This document shows, in pieces, positions 3,687 through 7,929 of a DNA stretch of 7,929 nucleotides (position 1 is the first letter of the stretch; each line of letters starts with the position of its first letter). Origin of the DNA: an uncultured Hyphomicrobiales bacterium (lineage in GTDB: Bacteria; Pseudomonadota; Alphaproteobacteria; Rhizobiales; Beijerinckiaceae); NCBI GenBank assembly GCA_903932565.1, contig CAIZGQ010000489.1:1-7929 (forward strand), written 5' to 3'. Under the pieces are notes generated by a model, which saw only the letters and a list, made by a program, of their open reading frames with translations, ran no database searches and was not told the origin of the DNA. A program made the position numbers and the translations under genes.

Positions 3687-6600
3687 CTAGCGCACTGGCC
3701 AGGGAATAATGGTTTGCGGCTGTGAAGGATCGGCGGCGCGTGGGGCTGGCGGGAGCGGTGAGGCAGGTGGTGCTTGCCCTGGCGCAGGCGCACGCCGCGC
3801 GCGGTCTCGCTCAGCCGCGGCCAAGCGCTCCGCAAGGGCAGCCTGCTCGGCGGTATAGGTTGCAAGTTCCCGCTCGCGTTGCTTCATGAATTGCAATCCG
3901 CGCAAACGGCGAACGAAGAAGGCGCGTTCGCGCGCGTCAGCCTCCAGCGCATCGATGCGAGCGGTTTCCAATACCAGCGCACGGCCCGTCAATCCGCTCA
4001 TCAATGTGCGCGCGTCCAGCGTGCGCTTTGGCGCAGTCCACGGCCCCAGCCAGTTGAGGCGCACCTGTGGCAATGGTGAATCGCCCCAATCTTTCGGGGC
4101 TTTGGCGAGGCTCAGCCGTGCCTCCGCATCCAGCGTCTGATTGCGCAAATCAAGCGATGCGCCAAGTCTGATCTGAAGATCATCAGTGGAGGATTGCGGC
4201 CCGGTGGGCGCGAGCCGGATGACCCCTCCCGCGAGGCCCAGATCGAAGATTCGGCTGCCGACCTTGAGGGGAGCCTTGTCGAGATCGGTACTGAGCTGTT
4301 GCACCAGGACGCTTGCATCCACCGAGAGGCTGGCGGCCTCGGGCGACGCCACCAGTTTTGAAAGTGCCTGCGGCGATGCATGGTTGATCGTCAAATAGGC
4401 AATGGTCAAACGACCGGCTCCAGCAAGGTTGCCAACCAGCGCCTGCGCGTTCGCAGCCGAGGCGGTCGCTTCAATCTGGCCGCTGATCCGCCCGGTCGCA
4501 TCGGGGCCGTTGAGCGCGATCCCCTCCAGATTGAAGTTCGCCGACAGCAGGGCTGAGCCACGATCGCGGCGGAGTTGCAGCCGCCCGCCCAGCGTGCCTG
4601 ATGCGATCTGTGTGCTGAGGCCGCTGATCCTCATGTCGCCGGGCGCAAGATCGAGTTGCAGACGCGCCGTTTGTCCGCTCCAGCCTTCCATCAGCACAAT
4701 TGACCGAGAGCTCAATTGCAGCGACGTATCGGGCGCATCTGCAAGGCCGACGCCGAACGCTGCGTCCGACCATGTCGCGCCGGGTTTCGGCGCGGTTGGA
4801 GCACCCAGATTTAAAGCCAACAGGGCGGGCAGCGATAGCTGATCAAAGCGCAAAGCGCCGCTGAGTTTCGCGCGCGCTCCATTTGGTGCGGGCGCAAGGT
4901 TGAGATCACCGGTCATGGATGACCCGGCGAGCGAACCCGCAAGATCGTTCAGCGCAATGTCGCCGCCTTTGGCGCGCACCTGAGCGCTGAGCGCGGCGGG
5001 CATTTTTTGCGCTGTTCCATCCGGCAGGATCACAGCAAGCGCTTGCAAAAGAGGGCTGACGTCGGCGGTGTTTAATCGAAGCGACCCGGTGACTACTGGC
5101 GCCTCGGCGATCGAGCTCGTGCCGTCAAAATCAAAATCAGATCCTGCAAGCCGCGCTTCAATCCGTGTTTGTGCCGGCTGCGCAGCATTGCCCCGCACCA
5201 ACATGTTCACATGGGCGGGGCCAAGTCCCGTGAGCGCGAGCGCTGACGCTCCCACTTGTCGCAAAAGCACGGGCGTCTCAGGCGAATCGAGCGTGAGGGA
5301 GAGCGTGGCATCGCCTGGTGCCGTGGCATCGGGTGTACCGCGTCCTTGAATGCGGGTGCCACCAACCGTGCCCGACAACGAAACGTCGGACAGGCTCCAC
5401 GGCTTGGGCGCTTGACGTTGGGCCTTTGCGTGAAGGTCGAGTTTGGCCGGAACAAGGACTGCGGCCCGCTGCGCAAACATGTGCGCAAGGCCCTGCCACG
5501 ATATGCTGCTGCTGTTGGACGTGGTCGCAAGAGGGGCCAACCGGCGCAGCATATTGGCAAGCTCCGTGAGGCTGGATGCTTCCAGCTGCCCGTCGAGCGC
5601 AGCAACGCCGTTGGCGGCAGAGCCCCGTGCGGTCAGGCTCGCACCGCCAAGATCAGCAATCGCCAAACGGTCGAGTTTCCAGCCGGTTGCGTCGGTGGAC
5701 ACGTCAAGATTGATGTGGCCGACATCGATCAGCTCGTTGCCGCGCAGCGCCGATGCGTTGGCGACGCGAATGGCGCGCGCATCGAGCGACAGGCTAACAT
5801 CCACATCTGGAATCGCTTTGTCGACGTCGGTCAGGTCCGGCAGCGCATCAAGATCCAGCGCATCGCAGGAGAGATGCGTGGACAGCCTTGCCCGCATGCT
5901 ACCCGTGGCGGACGCGTAGGAGACATCTCCCATAAGCGACGAGCGATCGGATGTCAGCGTCATGTGGCTGAGTTCGACGTGCGTGGCGCTCACTTTGACA
6001 TCGCCCGCGGCATCAAAAGCGCGAAAGGGCACGAAGGCGAGCCGCTGGGCTGTTTGCGGCAGTGCCTGCGCCAGCCAGCTTCGCCAGCGGACAAGATCAC
6101 GCGTGGCCAGTGACGCTGTGCCCTGAAATTCGAGGGCCGTGCCTGCTGCGACACGAGGTGGCAAAAACTGCCCCGCCGCAGCAAGGCGCGTCGCGCCCGG
6201 GCCGGTAACTTCGAAATCGAGTTTTGCGGGTGAACCAATGTTTTGGCTCCAAAGCAGTCTTGCGTCTGCCAGCGTTTCGCCGCCAAGGATGACCAGTGGT
6301 GACGCGACTTTGAGGGACCCATGCACAGACGTGCGCAGCCCGCTCACCGCATGTGCTTGAGATGTCCCTGCGAGCGCATCCTCGAGCATCTGCGCCAATT
6401 TCAGGGGCGCGTCATTGATGGCTGGGCCCGTGCTCTTTTTGACAGCCAACAGACGATCAAGGTCGAGTTGGCGTGCGTTGAGTTCAATCTCGCCCGAGGG
6501 AACGGCAGAAAACGCCAGCCTTGCACGACCATTGAGGCTCAACGCATGGTCTTCGTCGCCAAGCCGTAGGTCCAGCGTGTCCATGGCCGCGCCGAACGCA

Positions 6601-7394
6601 TCGAGCGTCAGCGGCCCCGTCAGACGCCACGGCAGTTTCACGTCGGCACTTATAAATGTGCTGGACAGCACGAGCCCGCCATCAAACGAGATGCGCTCGG
6701 CCTCGCTCGTGCCCGCGGCAAAAACAAAGGCGCCGTCCAATTCACTTCGCAGCCCGGTGCTGAGATCAAGCACCAGCTTGCTGCGCAATCGACCGCTTTC
6801 CAACGCGGCTGTCGACAGCCGGAAGACCGCTGCTGCGCCAATCGGCAATTGCAGCGATCCAGTTGCCTTGAACGGCCCGGTGAGAGAATCGCCTTGCGCG
6901 TCCAGATCGATGCCATCGAGCACGATCACCCGGTTGCGGGCAGGGTCCTCAAGGCTCAAATGGCCCTGCCGGATCATGAGATGATCGAACGCGACGTCCG
7001 TGCGCGCGGGACGGGGCAGGGCTGGGACCGAGAAGCTGCCGTCCGCGCCCAACGTCAGGCGCAGGATCGGCTCCTCCAAGGTGACATCGCCCAGCGCCAG
7101 CGTCCCACGCAGGAGCGGGCTGAGGTTCAGCTCGACGCTGGCCCGACCAAGACCAAGGCGCGGCTCGCCCGGTGCGGGGCTGCCGACTTCGACATTTTCA
7201 AGTTCCACCCGTGGTGTGGGAAGGAGCGTGACATTGATCGACCCTCCCACAGCGACCTGCAGGCCACTGTGCTCAGACAGCAGCGCCTCGATGCGCGAGC
7301 GCTGGGCGTTCCAATCCACAAAATGCGGACCAACCAGCGCCACGCTCAGAATGAGGACCAGCAGGCCTGATATAAAAGTGAGAAACTCACGCAA
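3687..7394 (-). CDS. AsmA-family envelope protein
   Basis: A 1235-residue protein. A single N-terminal transmembrane helix (about 5-22) is followed by GPHFVDWNAQRSRIEALLSE (22-41) and LPTPRVELENVEVGSP (58-73), the AsmA N-terminal signature. The body is a long run of alternating short beta-strands with repeated L-x-L-x-G patterns, as in the AsmA/TamB/YhdP group. These are anchored in the inner membrane and are thought to form periplasm-spanning grooves that carry phospholipids to the outer membrane. Residues 988-1141 include a conserved C-terminal part with PQVRLNWLGPW (1109-1119). Residues about 1142-1201 form a charged helix, probably a coiled coil, and 1202-1235 is a Pro-rich tail. E. coli AsmA has about 617 residues; roughly 1200 is usual in rhizobial relatives. 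The start is TTG at 7392-7394, with AGGG nine bases upstream. There is no alternative start that keeps the membrane helix whole. Confidence 0.9.
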   Translation of the reverse strand: MREFLTFISGLLVLILSVALVGPHFVDWNAQRSRIEALLSEHSGLQVAVGGSINVTLLPTPRVELENVEVGSPAPGEPRLGLGRASVELNLSPLLRGTLALGDVTLEEPILRLTLGADGSFSVPALPRPARTDVAFDHLMIRQGHLSLEDPARNRVIVLDGIDLDAQGDSLTGPFKATGSLQLPIGAAAVFRLSTAALESGRLRSKLVLDLSTGLRSELDGAFVFAAGTSEAERISFDGGLVLSSTFISADVKLPWRLTGPLTLDAFGAAMDTLDLRLGDEDHALSLNGRARLAFSAVPSGEIELNARQLDLDRLLAVKKSTGPAINDAPLKLAQMLEDALAGTSQAHAVSGLRTSVHGSLKVASPLVILGGETLADARLLWSQNIGSPAKLDFEVTGPGATRLAAAGQFLPPRVAAGTALEFQGTASLATRDLVRWRSWLAQALPQTAQRLAFVPFRAFDAAGDVKVSATHVELSHMTLTSDRSSLMGDVSYASATGSMRARLSTHLSCDALDLDALPDLTDVDKAIPDVDVSLSLDARAIRVANASALRGNELIDVGHINLDVSTDATGWKLDRLAIADLGGASLTARGSAANGVAALDGQLEASSLTELANMLRRLAPLATTSNSSSISWQGLAHMFAQRAAVLVPAKLDLHAKAQRQAPKPWSLSDVSLSGTVGGTRIQGRGTPDATAPGDATLSLTLDSPETPVLLRQVGASALALTGLGPAHVNMLVRGNAAQPAQTRIEARLAGSDFDFDGTSSIAEAPVVTGSLRLNTADVSPLLQALAVILPDGTAQKMPAALSAQVRAKGGDIALNDLAGSLAGSSMTGDLNLAPAPNGARAKLSGALRFDQLSLPALLALNLGAPTAPKPGATWSDAAFGVGLADAPDTSLQLSSRSIVLMEGWSGQTARLQLDLAPGDMRISGLSTQIASGTLGGRLQLRRDRGSALLSANFNLEGIALNGPDATGRISGQIEATASAANAQALVGNLAGAGRLTIAYLTINHASPQALSKLVASPEAASLSVDASVLVQQLSTDLDKAPLKVGSRIFDLGLAGGVIRLAPTGPQSSTDDLQIRLGASLDLRNQTLDAEARLSLAKAPKDWGDSPLPQVRLNWLGPWTAPKRTLDARTLMSGLTGRALVLETARIDALEADARERAFFVRRLRGLQFMKQRERELATYTAEQAALAERLAAAERDRARRAPAPGQAPPASPLPPAPRAADPSQPQTIIPWPVR

Positions 7395-7630
7395 GCAGCG
7401 GGGCCCTGTGTTGCCTCTGGGGTCAGAGCCAGTCGGACCTCAAGGTGCCCGAAACATGCAGCAAAATGAAGTGGCTTGCGCTGAGCCATCGCGATCAGTT
7501 GCCAGCCAGGCGTCTCGCCTGCATATGGACGCTTCGATGTGGCTTGCCAAGGTTCGCCGCGCGCTTGATCTTGTGAGGCGCATTCACCGCCGCGATGCGA
7601 GGCTGCCTCCGTCGGCCACATGGAGAGCTC
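7395..7630. other. Divergent intergenic region
   Basis: This 236-bp gap separates the divergent AsmA gene and the right-edge ORF, so it should hold promoters for both. I see no RNA gene and no convincing protein. The only promoter-like pair is on the minus strand: TTGGCA and CATATG with a 17-base spacer (about 7522-7550), whose -10 is poor. A 61-codon plus-strand frame (7456-7641) is open but has no recognisable sequence. Confidence 0.5.
7622..7627 (+). promoter_or_regulatory. Ribosome binding site before the right-edge ORF
   Basis: GGAGAG ends three bases before ATG 7631, with GGAG five bases away. It is the best Shine-Dalgarno sequence in the window and supports 7631 as a real translation start. 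Confidence 0.55.
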
Positions 7631-7929
7631 ATGCCGTATAAAGACGTGTCAAATTTAAACGTTGAGCTAACCCCTGCGGATTTTTCGGATGCGCTGGGGT
7701 CTGTGGCTGGCCAGATCGAGACGACGCTGGTTGCGCTGCTAGGTGCACCGCCGCTGGATGGCGAGATCGTCCGCCCGTCCCGCCTTCCCCAACCACAGTC
7801 GCCTGTGACCACAGTCGCCTCCCCCAACCACAGTCGCGCTATATATCCTTCATCCTTTATAGTGGTTGCCCGCCTCCCCCAACCACAGTCGCGCTATATA
7901 TCCTTCATCCTTTATAGTGGTTGCCCGCC
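7631..7929 (+). CDS. Putative polyprenyl (farnesyl-type) diphosphate synthase N-terminus, interrupted or cut by repeat
   Basis: The frame opens at an ATG with a good ribosome binding site and stays open to the window edge (99 codons). Residues 17-52 (DFSDALGSVAGQIETTLV, then LDGEIVRPSRL) resemble the first helices of IspA-type synthases: F-x-x-x-L, I-E-x-x-L-x-x-LL, then E-I-x-RP-x-RL. There the family should continue with AMRY-x-x-L-x-GGKRLRP. Instead, after Leu52 the frame enters the repeat region (PQPQSPVTTVASPNH...), which is not synthase-like. These enzymes condense isopentenyl diphosphate with allylic diphosphates in isoprenoid synthesis. Either the gene is broken by an inserted repeat, or the edge of the sequence is misassembled. 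The family call is from a short, poorly conserved region and is tentative. Confidence 0.4.
   Translation, partial: MPYKDVSNLNVELTPADFSDALGSVAGQIETTLVALLGAPPLDGEIVRPSRLPQPQSPVTTVASPNHSRAIYPSSFIVVARLPQPQSRYISFILYSGCP
7779..7820. repeat. Degenerate partial copies of the 55-bp repeat
   Basis: Bases 7779-7802 match the unit from CCCGCCT through AACCACAGTCGC with one change, and 7808-7820 repeats ACCACAGTCGCCT. The intervening 7803-7807 does not match. These are truncated units, so the array grades into the putative synthase gene instead of starting at a clean unit edge. Confidence 0.7.
7817..7929. repeat. 55-bp tandem repeat at the window edge
   Basis: Two identical 55-bp units (7817-7871 and 7872-7926) are followed by the first three bases of a third. 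The unit runs from GCCTCCCCCAACCAC, through an AT-rich middle with CGCGCTATATATCC and CATCCTTTATAG, to TGGTTGCCC. Each unit contains an imperfect inverted repeat: CAACCAC with GTGGTTG, and CTATA with TATAG. Fifty-five is not a multiple of three, so the units are read in different phases; a third copy would put TTA TAG in the open frame. Exact identity at a sequence end suggests either a minisatellite-like array or an assembly artefact. Confidence 0.85.

Noticed and set aside
5256..6113. A 285-codon plus-strand open frame inside the AsmA gene
   Set aside because: GC-rich DNA leaves long open frames opposite real genes; the translation is Arg/Gly/Ala-rich without any family motif, while the minus strand is a continuous AsmA protein.
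7456..7641. A 61-codon plus-strand frame before the right-edge ORF
   Set aside because: It has no ribosome binding site of note and no recognisable sequence, and it overlaps the better supported ATG at 7631. It continues a frame open from 7000 that is a shadow of AsmA.
7817..7929. CRISPR array
   Set aside because: The whole 55-bp unit is repeated identically, so there are no distinct spacers; no cas gene is present.

Overview
The window looks like chromosomal DNA of an alphaproteobacterium, probably of the Hyphomicrobiales (Rhizobiales) type. The evidence is a circularly permuted two-piece tmRNA gene with an NDNYAPVA-type tag, the alphaproteobacterial form of SspB, a DUF4169 gene followed by a ribbon-helix-helix gene, and a very long AsmA-like protein whose N-terminus is of the rhizobial kind. 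The DNA is GC-rich with ordinary codon use, and I see no phage, transposase or CRISPR.

Layout. Bases 1-146 hold the last 48 codons of a membrane acyltransferase (acyltransferase-3 type). A secreted protein of an uncharacterised family (167-1162, GTG start) follows 20 bp later. A 231-bp gap (1163-1393) with a strong GAAA-capped hairpin leads to an exported SLT-type lytic transglycosylase (1394-2056), followed by a terminator-like hairpin. Next comes the permuted ssrA gene (about 2178-2513): the acceptor piece is upstream, then a paired intervening segment, then the coding piece with tag ANDNYAPVALAA. Forty bases later begins sspB (2553-3218), then a DUF4169 protein (3235-3444) and a ribbon-helix-helix protein (3434-3682), all on the plus strand. 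They meet, tail to tail with 4 bp between, a 1235-residue AsmA-family protein on the minus strand (3687-7394). A divergent gap of 236 bp precedes an ORF at 7631 that resembles the start of a polyprenyl/farnesyl diphosphate synthase. It loses that resemblance where a 55-bp tandem repeat begins, and the repeat runs to the window edge.

How the parts fit. The central theme is ribosome rescue and proteolysis. tmRNA adds a tag ending in LAA to stalled chains, and SspB, encoded next door, binds such tags and carries the substrates to ClpXP through its C-terminal ClpX-binding peptide. The flanking genes mostly concern the envelope: acyltransferase, secreted protein, peptidoglycan-cleaving enzyme and AsmA-like protein. 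I did not find a wholly new system. The points most worth following are the ssrA-sspB adjacency with its two small co-directional genes, the ACCCA encoded at the tmRNA acceptor end, the 1284-1312 hairpin, and the repeat that replaces the expected synthase sequence at the right edge.
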